Shown here piece by piece: positions 28,228 to 36,051 of a DNA stretch of 64,000 nucleotides. The stretch comes from Yersinia nurmii. GTDB taxonomy: Bacteria; Pseudomonadota; Gammaproteobacteria; Enterobacterales; Enterobacteriaceae. The stretch spans positions 434,001 to 498,000 of the forward strand of contig NZ_CPYD01000001.1 of NCBI RefSeq assembly GCF_001112925.1. Reading direction: 5' to 3'. A model generated the notes under the pieces. That model was not told where the DNA came from and did no database searches. It saw only the letters and a program-made list of their open reading frames with translations. The position numbers and the translations under genes are program-made. How positions within the stretch are numbered: position 1 is the first letter of the stretch; each line of letters begins with the position of its first letter.

Positions 28228-28255
28228 ATAATAGCGAGCCACTGCCCGCTATTAT
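28228..28255 (-). terminator. Terminator after yehS
   Basis: ATAATAGCG / CGCTATTAT inverted repeat with a 10-nt loop. On the minus strand it is followed by TGTATTT. It lies 22 bp past the yehS stop. Confidence 0.6.
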
Positions 28256-28276
28256 CATTATGTCATTTTAGAACAA

Positions 28277-28747
28277 CTATTTTTTAGGACCACGCACCCG
28301 CAGAGTTAACCCCTTCAGGAAGTAACGCAGCACCTGATCGCCACAAGGGCGGAAATTTTTGCTGTCGTCCTTACGGAACAACGCGTTCAATTCAGGTTTG
28401 GACACCGGAAAATCAACGGAGGTGAAAATATCGTGCATATCGGTATCTTTCAGCTCAAAGGCTACGCGAAGCTTTTTCAGCACGATGTTATTGGTGATAC
28501 GTGCTTCAATAGACGGAGCGGGGAATTTGTCATCCTTACCGCGCTTAAAGAAGATCAGACCGTTAAGAAAATGAGCCATTACCTCATCAGGGCAATTCTG
28601 GTAGCCAGCTTCGTCTTCTTTCTTAAGGAAATTAACGATATCCGCACTGTTCACTTCAAAATCAGTTAACTTGATGATTTCTACGATTTTAGCATCGTTA
28701 ACATTAAGCATATAGCGAACACTGCGGAGCACATCGTTGTTGATCAT
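28277..28747 (-). CDS. yehS: YehS family protein (DUF1456)
   Basis: A 156-residue cytoplasmic protein that is clearly the E. coli YehS type, with the N-terminal NDVLRSVRYML. Each DUF1456 repeat ends in a conserved fragment: CPDEVMAHFLNGLIFFKRG in the first half and CGDQVLRYFLKGL in the second. The domain occurs as a tandem duplication. Function is unknown. In E. coli it neighbours yehT/yehU; here it stands alone between sseA and the phn cluster. Confidence 0.92.
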   Translation of the reverse strand: MINNDVLRSVRYMLNVNDAKIVEIIKLTDFEVNSADIVNFLKKEDEAGYQNCPDEVMAHFLNGLIFFKRGKDDKFPAPSIEARITNNIVLKKLRVAFELKDTDMHDIFTSVDFPVSKPELNALFRKDDSKNFRPCGDQVLRYFLKGLTLRVRGPKK

Positions 28748-29046
28748 ATTACTGCCCTATTCCAATTAATTTAATAGACGTGTGCGAAGGTCGCAAGAAT
28801 AACAAAAATCTTCTTTAACGTCTGGCGGGCAGTATTATATAGAAACAATCACTTTTTCTCAATGTAAATTTAATTTGATATAAACGTAAAAAGAACAAGT
28901 TATTATTAAATAAAAATAACAACATCATTAAAATTCACAAATAAACGAGCAATAAAAAATAAAGCGATAACTGATTGTTAAAATAACATCGCAGAACCCA
29001 ACCACACAAAAACACGCCAGGTTGGGCTCTGATATAAATAAAAAAA
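28748..29046. other. Intergenic region with phn operon terminator hairpin
   Basis: 300 bp, AT-rich. It contains the yehS promoter region and, at 28995-29028, an inverted repeat (AACCCAACC / GGTTGGGCT) that could end the phnCDE1E2 transcript. No gene is supported. Confidence 0.45.
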
Positions 29047-29964
29047 TCACTTATCGTTAGTAATAATGCACAGATCTCTTGAGTCTAATTTATACAGGTT
29101 AATCTCTTCGCCAATAATGTATTTATTGCGCAACATGGCAGATATTTTATCCATCACCATCACAATAACCACCATAATCAACGTTATAAACATCACCACA
29201 TCCCAGTTCCATAAACGCATATTCTCTGCGTAAACCAAACCGATACCGCCAGCGCCGACAAAACCTAACACCGCCGCAGAACGGGTATTAGACTCTACCT
29301 GATACAGGCTAAGTGCCAGAAAAGTTGGAAACGACTGGGTGAAAATACCAAAGCGGTGTTTTTGTAATGGGTTGGCCCCCATTGCTGTTAATCCACGGCT
29401 AGGGGATTTATCTACCGCCTCGTGTCCCTCGGCATAGAGTTTACCCAGTAACCCCATATCCTGCATAAAAATGGCCAGAACCCCCGCCAGCGGCCCCATG
29501 CCTACGGCACGAACAAAAATCAGCCCCCAAATCGCCATATCGATACCGCGAAAAATATCGAGAAAACGGCGCACAACAAAAGAGATAACTCGTAATACCG
29601 GTGTATCCATTACATTACGGGCAGCAAGAAATGACAGTGGCAACGCAATCAACGTCGCTGTAAGCGTACCGGCAAATACAATGGCTAAAGTAATAAAAAT
29701 CTGGCCAAAGTAATATTTAAACGGCCAGTTGATAAAATCATGCCAGACAAACATTCGCAGGAAATAGCGCCCTATTTGCTGGCTGCCGTGAACGAAGGCA
29801 GACCAGGGAATACCGAAGAAATTAAAGAAGAAAATATAATAGAAAACAATGGCCACACCGATGCCAACGACCAAGCGAAGATAGCGCCGCTGCTGCGAAA
29901 AAAGGCTCGGATGCTGCTGCTTCAAGGAGAACACATCAGCTGGCGAAAGCGTATTCGTCATCAT
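29047..29964 (-). CDS. phnE2: Phosphonate-type ABC transporter permease, second copy (PhnE2)
   Basis: A 305-residue inner-membrane permease of the PhnE family with about six membrane segments. The permease signature is FVRAVGMGPLAGVLAIFMQDMGLLGKLYAEGHEAVD, with the later ESNTRSAAVLGFVGAGGIG motif typical of PhnE. Compared with PhnE1 it has an N-terminal extension. It overlaps phnE1 by one base (29964), so the two permeases are co-translated and likely form a heterodimer. It is the last gene of phnC-phnD-phnE1-phnE2. Confidence 0.88.
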   Translation of the reverse strand: MMTNTLSPADVFSLKQQHPSLFSQQRRYLRLVVGIGVAIVFYYIFFFNFFGIPWSAFVHGSQQIGRYFLRMFVWHDFINWPFKYYFGQIFITLAIVFAGTLTATLIALPLSFLAARNVMDTPVLRVISFVVRRFLDIFRGIDMAIWGLIFVRAVGMGPLAGVLAIFMQDMGLLGKLYAEGHEAVDKSPSRGLTAMGANPLQKHRFGIFTQSFPTFLALSLYQVESNTRSAAVLGFVGAGGIGLVYAENMRLWNWDVVMFITLIMVVIVMVMDKISAMLRNKYIIGEEINLYKLDSRDLCIITNDK

Positions 29965-30827
29965 TAAGCGGCTCCTTCCACAACACGTCTACGTAATTTT
30001 CCAGAGGTGTAATCCAATAATGAAACCACGGTGATAATCAGCAACAGCGTGATGCTGACCTGATCATAACGATCCAACTTAATCGACGTCATTAGCTCTT
30101 GTCCTATTCCTCCCGCGCCGACCAAACCCAGTATGGTTGACTGGCGAAAATTAATTTCCAATCGCATAAAGCTATAAGACAGAAAGATGGGTTTCACCTG
30201 TGGCCAAATGCCAAAGCGCATACGTTGTAACTTACTGGCACCGCAGGCTGTCAAACCACGAACAGGTTTATTTGAGGCGGTTTCAATAGACTCATAGAAT
30301 AATTTGGTCAGGCTACCGATTGTATGTAACGCTAGAGCCAAAAAACCGGGAATCGCACCAATGCCAAAAGCCATGACAAACATTACCGCCCAAGCTAATT
30401 CAGGCATGGTACGCAAAAATGCAACAAAGGTACGAATCGCTAATCTGACTGGCGCTGGGCTGTGAGTATTATTAGCCGCAAGAAAAGCCAAAATACAGGC
30501 GACAATAACCGAAAGAATGGTCGCTGCTATGGCAAGCTGTAGCGTCTCCCAAATTAGAGGTAGCTGAATATTCAGGCGATAGCCCCAATATGCCAATGAA
30601 CCTTCAGTACGCCCATCGGCAAATAAGACCGGCCAGTGGAGTACCGGAATTGTTTCAGCCAGATAATCAAAAAAATGTGGGAAGGAAACCAGAACGGTGT
30701 GAAGATTAAATTCAGCAATACTGCCTGCCCCCAGATAGAGTACAACCAGAACTAAAGACCATATTAAGGTTTCGCGTTTTTGCTTACTGCGAACCTGCTG
30801 GTAATAATGATTGAAGTCAGTATTCAA
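29964..30827 (-). CDS. phnE1: Phosphonate-type ABC transporter permease, first copy (PhnE1)
   Basis: A 287-residue PhnE-family permease. It carries the PELAWAVMFVMAFGIGAIPGFLALALHTIGSLTKLFYE block and the EINFRQSTILGLVGAGGIGQEL signature. It is clearly homologous to but different from phnE2, as in organisms with paired PhnE subunits. There is a 74-bp gap to phnD. Confidence 0.9.
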   Translation of the reverse strand: MNTDFNHYYQQVRSKQKRETLIWSLVLVVLYLGAGSIAEFNLHTVLVSFPHFFDYLAETIPVLHWPVLFADGRTEGSLAYWGYRLNIQLPLIWETLQLAIAATILSVIVACILAFLAANNTHSPAPVRLAIRTFVAFLRTMPELAWAVMFVMAFGIGAIPGFLALALHTIGSLTKLFYESIETASNKPVRGLTACGASKLQRMRFGIWPQVKPIFLSYSFMRLEINFRQSTILGLVGAGGIGQELMTSIKLDRYDQVSITLLLIITVVSLLDYTSGKLRRRVVEGAA

Positions 30828-30901
30828 AATAACTTACCGCCTGAAAACCGATAGCTCCGGTATTCCTTCCCAGAGCTATCCTATTCATTATATCAACCGA
30901 C

Positions 30902-31834
30902 TTAACGGTCGCCTTTGGTTAGATCGCGCTTCAAATCAATGACGGTTTGGTATTCGCTCAATGAGGTTTCCTCAATATGCTGCTTTCCCCCTACCGCTTT
31001 GATAAAGCAGGCATGATCTTCTTTATCCAGCTTTTTGATAGCCGCAACCAGCTGCGCTTTGAATGCTGGCGGTAAAGCACTGCGAACGAGAATTGGACCA
31101 TTAGGAATTAACGGAGACTGCCAGATAATCCTAATCTGTTTCATTAAATCGGGATGATCCATCCGAATCATGCGAGTGAAAGCTCCGCTAGTATAACCGG
31201 TATTATAATCGCCGATCATTGATGCCCAGGTTACCGCGCCGGCAAACTGACCATTGATAACGCCAAGGATGTCTTGCTCATGACCACCGGAAAACGTCAC
31301 GCTGGAGAAGAAGTTGTTATATTTATTATCCGACGTTCCGCCGAATTTTTGTTTAAAGCTCTGATTAGGAATCAGGAAACCCGAGGTTGAATCCGGATCG
31401 GCAAAACCAAAGGCTTGCCCCTTTAAATCCTCTATTTTCTGGTAAGGGCTGTCTGCCTTCACCACGACCACCGAGTGATAGCCGCGAGACTGATCGGTAT
31501 CATCGACGACAATGCCGACCAAATCGACGGCCTTAGGGTCTTTGATATAAACCGAGGCGAAAGATGACGGCGACATACTCAGCACCATATCAATCTTTCC
31601 ACCGAGTAATCCTTGAATAACCCCAGAATAATCGGAAGCATTATGCAAATTGGTTTTTACTTTTAATTCTTTTTCCAAAAATTCTTTTACACACATATTA
31701 TCGCCAATTTGCTGTGTTGCATTTTGGCCACCAAGAATACCCAAATTGATTTCTTTCGGTGCATCTGCCGCAGTGGCGTTAAATACCATCATCGCGCCTG
31801 CCACTAACGAAGTAATACTAAGTACTTTTTTCAT
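30902..31834 (-). CDS. phnD: Phosphonate-type substrate-binding protein PhnD
   Basis: A 310-residue periplasmic binding protein with a signal peptide (residues 1-22). Family motifs are INLGILGGQNATQ, a phosphate/phosphonate-binding serine/threonine cluster LSMSPSSFASVYI, and FGFADPDSTSGFLIPNQSF (the DPxSTSG anion loop). The ligand may be a phosphonate, phosphite or a phosphate ester; sequence alone cannot tell. It lies 35 bp downstream of phnC. Confidence 0.9.
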   Translation of the reverse strand: MKKVLSITSLVAGAMMVFNATAADAPKEINLGILGGQNATQQIGDNMCVKEFLEKELKVKTNLHNASDYSGVIQGLLGGKIDMVLSMSPSSFASVYIKDPKAVDLVGIVVDDTDQSRGYHSVVVVKADSPYQKIEDLKGQAFGFADPDSTSGFLIPNQSFKQKFGGTSDNKYNNFFSSVTFSGGHEQDILGVINGQFAGAVTWASMIGDYNTGYTSGAFTRMIRMDHPDLMKQIRIIWQSPLIPNGPILVRSALPPAFKAQLVAAIKKLDKEDHACFIKAVGGKQHIEETSLSEYQTVIDLKRDLTKGDR

Positions 31835-31869
31835 TAAAATAACCTATGTGCGTAGAGGATTAATGGAAA

Positions 31870-32703
31870 TTAATGCAAAACATCAGTTGCTTCATCGTTG
31901 TAAATATCATGAATAATACTGTCACTTAGCTTATCCGGATGACCGTCAAATATAATTTTCCCCTGCGCAATACCAATCACTCGCGTGCAGTAATCTTTAA
32001 CTAACGCCACCGAATGTAAATTCACCACTACCGCAATATCGCTTTCACTGATTTTTTGCAGCGTATTCATTATTCGGGTGGTATTTTTTGGGTCGAGGGA
32101 GGCTACCGGCTCATCAGCTAATAGAATTTTAGGGTTTTGCATCATCGCGCGACAAATAGCAACGCGTTGCATTTGCCCACCGGATAAATTTTCGGCGCGC
32201 TGCAGCGCATGTGGCAACATATTCAACCACTGCAATAACTCGATGGCTCTAGCACGGTCATGCTCGGCAAATATTTTAAAAAATGATTTAAGCGTTGGGG
32301 TATGACTTAATCTTCCGAGTAACACATTGGTCATAACATCGAGGCGGGGAACCAGACAGAAATCTTGAAAAATCATTCCACATTTGGCACGCCATTTGCG
32401 CATTTGTTTCGCCGTCAGCGCGGTAATATTTTGCGTTTCCCCATTATCTTGATAGTTAATAATCTCTCCGCCGCTGGAAGAAATAGTGCCATTTAATACA
32501 TGAAGTAACGTTGATTTCCCTGCACCTGAGCGACCAATAATCGCTACAAATTCTCCCGCGTGGAGTTCAAAATTGATGTCATCCAACACCTTATGCTGCG
32601 ATGCATAGGCTTTCACCAATCCTTTAACCGCCAGAATCTTTTTTTTCGTTTCCGGTGCAGTATCAGGATAATTTGGCGCATATTTAAGTAATGCTTGGCC
32701 CAT
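31870..32703 (-). CDS. phnC: Phosphonate-type ABC transporter ATPase PhnC
   Basis: A 277-residue ATPase of the PhnC family. It has Walker [10 protein letters not shown] (about 58-66), the PhnC-typical [22 protein letters not shown], signature [19 protein letters not shown], Walker [14 protein letters not shown], and the NLHSV switch in place of TH. There is an N-terminal extension of about 25 residues. It is the first gene of the operon and lies 47 bp downstream of a PhoB box. A ribosome binding site GAGAG is present. No C-P lyase (phnG-M) or phosphonatase genes follow. Confidence 0.92.
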   Translation of the reverse strand: MGQALLKYAPNYPDTAPETKKKILAVKGLVKAYASQHKVLDDINFELHAGEFVAIIGRSGAGKSTLLHVLNGTISSSGGEIINYQDNGETQNITALTAKQMRKWRAKCGMIFQDFCLVPRLDVMTNVLLGRLSHTPTLKSFFKIFAEHDRARAIELLQWLNMLPHALQRAENLSGGQMQRVAICRAMMQNPKILLADEPVASLDPKNTTRIMNTLQKISESDIAVVVNLHSVALVKDYCTRVIGIAQGKIIFDGHPDKLSDSIIHDIYNDEATDVLH

Positions 32704-32750
32704 ATAATGTCTCTCAGATTGCAGGTTATCTTTGAGCCATTAACGGATAT

Positions 32751-32783
32751 TTTTATGACAGAGAAATGATGGTTTGATGAGAG
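32751..32783 (-). promoter_or_regulatory. Pho box: three tandem PhoB half-sites upstream of phnC
   Basis: Read on the minus strand, three direct repeats with exact 11-bp phasing are CTCTCAT-CAAA (32783-32773), CCATCAT-TTCT (32772-32762) and CTGTCAT-AAAA (32761-32751). They match the PhoB half-site CTGTCAT-N4 at 6/7, 5/7 and 7/7. The last one ends 47 bp before the phnC ATG, where a PhoB box replaces the -35 region. A short hairpin (AAAGGTG/CACCTTT, 32784-32809) just upstream may end glsB transcription. Confidence 0.82.
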
Positions 32784-32839
32784 AAAGGTGACATGTGATT
32801 GCCACCTTTCTTTAGAGAAGATGAGTTTTTTTGGGTAAA

Positions 32840-33088
32840 TCAGCTACGGATTTTACGGTAGATAAACAGCACAACCAAGGCACCGATAACTGCGACGACA
32901 AAGCTACCAATGTTAAAGCCATCGACTCTGCCCATCCCAAAGAAAGTACTGATATAACCACCGACCAAAGCACCGACCACACCAAGAATGATGGTCATAA
33001 AGAAGCCGCCACCGTCTTTACCTGGCATAATCCACTTAGCCAGAATACCGGCGATGAGACCAAAGATAATCCAGGATAGAATCCCCAT
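32840..33088 (-). CDS. GlsB/YeaQ/YmgE family small membrane protein
   Basis: An 82-residue, strongly hydrophobic protein with three predicted helices and the family's glycine-rich pattern (IFGLIAGILAKWIMPGKDGGGFF...GVVGALVGGYIS). Formerly called transglycosylase-associated proteins, the family is linked to envelope or general stress, often under RpoS. It starts at 33088 with GGAGGACGT just upstream. It is transcribed towards phnC but separated from it by a hairpin and the Pho box. Confidence 0.9.
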   Translation of the reverse strand: MGILSWIIFGLIAGILAKWIMPGKDGGGFFMTIILGVVGALVGGYISTFFGMGRVDGFNIGSFVVAVIGALVVLFIYRKIRS

Positions 33089-33272
33089 ACGTCCTCCAAA
33101 TATTGAATAAACCTGACGGTCTGTGCTTTATCAGCTGAGTGACTATTAGCTATTCACAGCGTCCACTACAGTATTAAGTTAAGACCTTATTAGGTAAATC
33201 CGCAAATCTCTGTGCTTCATCCAAGAATAAAAATAAATTTTTTATCCCGGTAAAACTCAACTACCCGACCGA

Positions 33273-34376
33273 TTAAATAACCGGCTCTCTTGGCGCGAAA
33301 ATATGATTCACCTGCCGCTGACGCATTTTTACTAACAGATCGTAGCCACCGTTTGGTAGCGAATGCGCAAACTCCCGCTCACTGGTAAATATCGGGCTGG
33401 CCCAATAAATGTTTACCGGATCGCCCTGCAGCTGCGGTAACGTCAGACTGGCATGTTCAGGGTACAGATTGGCCGATAATACATAGCCTTCGTAGCCCTG
33501 AGGGGCAACTTCAGACTCCAACGAATGGCCTTCGCCCAGCCAGCTTATTTTTCCCCACGGAACATGGGCAAAACCAGCTAATGCACTCGCCATGCGAACG
33601 GCGTTGTCTTCGTTGACATATTGACTATCTACTGCCAGCGCCAATTCTATTCGACGATATTTCCCGGCATCATCATTAAATAAAATCTCAACCCAAGGCT
33701 GCGGGCGAATACTGACACCCAGCGTCAGAAAATAATAAACACCGTCCTTTTCATGCTGAGAAATCGCCATTGGCGGCCATCTGCCCTGATCAATAGCATA
33801 ATACTTTTGCGCCGGGCCAAAATGCTGCTCATAGCGTCGAATATATTCCACTTGCATACCTGGCCAGGGATTACCGTCCTCCTGCTGCCAGACCCGCCAA
33901 AATTGTCGAGTACGTTCCGCCTGAGCATATTGCGTATTCGTGGACGCTGACCCCAAAGGTAAAGTGAGTGGATTCTCTTTAATACAGCTAGCGGAGTAAC
34001 AGACAGAGTGATCGATATACAAACTCCAACCGGGAATCACTGCCAATAATTGCCCCTGATACCATAGCGCTGCGCCATCATCACTTTCTGACCAGATAAT
34101 CTTAATATATTGCGCATCCAATGCTTCTTCACCGGCAATATTTCGACAATAGGCCGCAGCCAAACGCGGGGCAAGTCCCTGTTCAATAGCCGCGTTATCA
34201 TCTAACTGAGGAGCTGCAGTCAGGTTTCTTACCCAGCACGCTCGCACAGGAAAACGATCTTCAACGGACTCCAACGGGTAAATATAGAAATAAACCACAC
34301 GCTGATCTTGTTGCACCACAGCCACCAGTGTCTGGTTTTCATTACTGACTTCGGCCAGCACTTCAGATTCTTTCAT
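33273..34376 (-). CDS. Suppressor-of-fused (SUFU)-like domain protein
   Basis: A 367-residue cytoplasmic protein without signal peptide or membrane segment. The C-terminal half (about 185-360) shows the order of motifs of SUFU-like domains: an YIRRYEQHFGP opening, YYFLTLGVSIRP, RRIELALAV, and VNIYWASPIFTSEREFA near the end. The N-terminal half (1-180) is β-rich and I cannot place it. Bacterial SUFU-like domains occur as solitary proteins and as presumed immunity proteins to polymorphic toxins, but no toxin gene is nearby. Family assignment is by motif memory and should be tested by profile search. Confidence 0.6.
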   Translation of the reverse strand: MKESEVLAEVSNENQTLVAVVQQDQRVVYFYIYPLESVEDRFPVRACWVRNLTAAPQLDDNAAIEQGLAPRLAAAYCRNIAGEEALDAQYIKIIWSESDDGAALWYQGQLLAVIPGWSLYIDHSVCYSASCIKENPLTLPLGSASTNTQYAQAERTRQFWRVWQQEDGNPWPGMQVEYIRRYEQHFGPAQKYYAIDQGRWPPMAISQHEKDGVYYFLTLGVSIRPQPWVEILFNDDAGKYRRIELALAVDSQYVNEDNAVRMASALAGFAHVPWGKISWLGEGHSLESEVAPQGYEGYVLSANLYPEHASLTLPQLQGDPVNIYWASPIFTSEREFAHSLPNGGYDLLVKMRQRQVNHIFAPREPVI

Positions 34377-34780
34377 ATCGCCTCAACTTTATCGGCAAAG
34401 AATAATTATCGGGCAACGGGCAGATTATTCCCTTACTCCAGATAAAATTAGCCTAATTATGCTACCAGTGTAAAACGCCTTAGCCGTTTAAATCATTGGA
34501 AAAAGTCTCAAAAAGCCATTATATGAAAGAAATATGGCTCCATTAATGCCCATTGGCTACATGAAAAATCGGATGATAAAAATAAAATACGCCCAAATCG
34601 ATCTAATAAAATTTTCTTGTATCAAGTCGTGTCTATGGCTCAAGGCTCAGTGGCGTAATCCATCGTTATTTTACTAAAACTCTATACGGGGAAGACCTAT
34701 CCAGTACCTAAATCATGGTGACGACCCTTCTTTCGCGCTAAAATAAGCTCAGATATCACACGACAGAATTGAAGGTTCCA
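34377..34780. other. Intergenic region, no gene seen
   Basis: About 400 bp between the divergent SUFU-like gene and yajD. I see no ORF, RNA or clear promoter consensus. Confidence 0.4.
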
Positions 34781-35122
34781 ATGGCTTATATCCCTAAAAA
34801 CTATGCTCGGCTGGAAAGCGGTTACCGCGAGAAAGCGCTAAAACTCTTCCCGTGGGTTTGCGGAAAGTGTTCCAGAGAGTTTGTGTATTCCAATCTGCGT
34901 GAGTTGACCGTACACCACATTGATCACGACCATGGTAATAATCCGGAAGATGGCAGCAATTGGGAGATGTTATGCCTGTTTTGCCACGATCACGAGCATT
35001 CTAAATACACCGAAGCCGATCAATACGGATCGACGGTTATTGCCGGAGATGACGCGCAGAAAGATCAAGGGGTCGCTACTCATAACCCTTTTGCCAATCT
35101 CAAAGCTCTATTAAAAAAATAA
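34781..35122 (+). CDS. yajD: HNH nuclease family protein YajD
   Basis: A 113-residue protein closely matching E. coli YajD (115). The HNH core is LTVHHIDHDHGNNPEDGSNW (about 45-64), with zinc-binding CxxC pairs (CGKC at about 25-28 and CLFC at about 70-73). Its physiological role is unknown. The ATG at 34781 follows GAAGG by 5 nt; a TTG at 34769 in the same frame is not needed. It is convergent with cyaB, with an ACCGGTGA/TCACCGGT stem between them (35133-35168). Confidence 0.93.
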   Translation: MAYIPKNYARLESGYREKALKLFPWVCGKCSREFVYSNLRELTVHHIDHDHGNNPEDGSNWEMLCLFCHDHEHSKYTEADQYGSTVIAGDDAQKDQGVATHNPFANLKALLKK

Positions 35123-35214
35123 TGGCCTGTTTACCGGTGAGAATATCTATATCGTTATTTTCACCGGTCAATAGCCAAATTTGCATCTTATCTTTCTTCA
35201 ATACCGCTTCGGAT

Positions 35215-35754
35215 CTAGAAGCCCAGTAATTGCCGGTAAGAACGAGGTTCCAGCATATCTGCGGTTAATCCAAGGGTTGAGGCAAAAAGATTGCATTGCA
35301 GCTTTAATTCAGCCAACTCATTCGGATCATCTGTCATCACCGCAATTTCAGCAAAGTCTCCCACAGACTCCAAATGATCGACCGTAATGTGAAATTGGTC
35401 GATAAAATAGATACTGCGGTTCTTTTCTAGGGTAAATATCGGCTGATAGCCTAATGTCACCAGCATACTCGAAATCTTGTCCAAATCCTCGACCCGACTG
35501 GCTTCGCACCGCTCGCTTCCCGGCCCTTTGACAATCCATAGACGAATACCTGACGGTTTCATTTCACGCAATATCATACTGATGCTTTGCCGTGCAAGAG
35601 CCCCATCACAAGTATCCATATAACAATCTTTTTCATGATTATTGAGAGCAAAAATCTCTGCATCCTGTATTTCTATTTGCGTCAATAGGTTACGGATATT
35701 CTGTACCCGAAACTTTAATTCAACCTCATATTTCCCAACAAAATGCTCACTCAT
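35215..35754 (-). CDS. cyaB: Class IV (CYTH-fold) adenylate cyclase
   Basis: A 179-residue CYTH-domain protein with the signature ExExK (E10-V-E12-L-K14, in KYEVELKF). Further conserved basic/acidic pairs occur in [18 protein letters not shown] and [17 protein letters not shown]. The length and sequence fit the compact class IV adenylate cyclases known from Aeromonas and Yersinia rather than ygiF-type triphosphatases. It would make cAMP from ATP independently of the PTS-controlled class I enzyme. The 5' end faces dld across 297 bp containing a perfect CRP site. Thiamine triphosphatase activity is the main alternative. Confidence 0.85.
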   Translation of the reverse strand: MSEHFVGKYEVELKFRVQNIRNLLTQIEIQDAEIFALNNHEKDCYMDTCDGALARQSISMILREMKPSGIRLWIVKGPGSERCEASRVEDLDKISSMLVTLGYQPIFTLEKNRSIYFIDQFHITVDHLESVGDFAEIAVMTDDPNELAELKLQCNLFASTLGLTADMLEPRSYRQLLGF

Positions 35755-35895
35755 TGAATCCGCCCTGACAGAAAAATAGCCGTAAAAAAACCTTATATCT
35801 ACTCAATTATGCCTTAAGTCTGTTAGTCACAGGCTGATATAGGTTGGATGAAATCCGATGCTATTAGCCCCCGTGGTTACAAATAGCCTTCAGTG

Positions 35896-35911
35896 TGTGA
35901 AATCGATCACA
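35896..35911. promoter_or_regulatory. Perfect CRP-cAMP binding site between cyaB and dld
   Basis: TGTGAAATCGATCACA has both half-sites of the consensus TGTGA-N6-TCACA intact. The centre is about 148-150 bp from both the dld ATG (36052) and the cyaB ATG (35754), so it could act on either or both divergent promoters. Confidence 0.85.
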
Positions 35912-36051
35912 AACTCGGCCCCACAGTAGGGAAAGAAACCTCAGCCTCATGTTTACTTCATGGCAACCAAAGAAAGCATCGATTTCAACAAATAAGCTAT
36001 TCAGATTTACTTTCGCAGCAAAACAGGATGTTCGTACTCTAGGTGAGAAAA

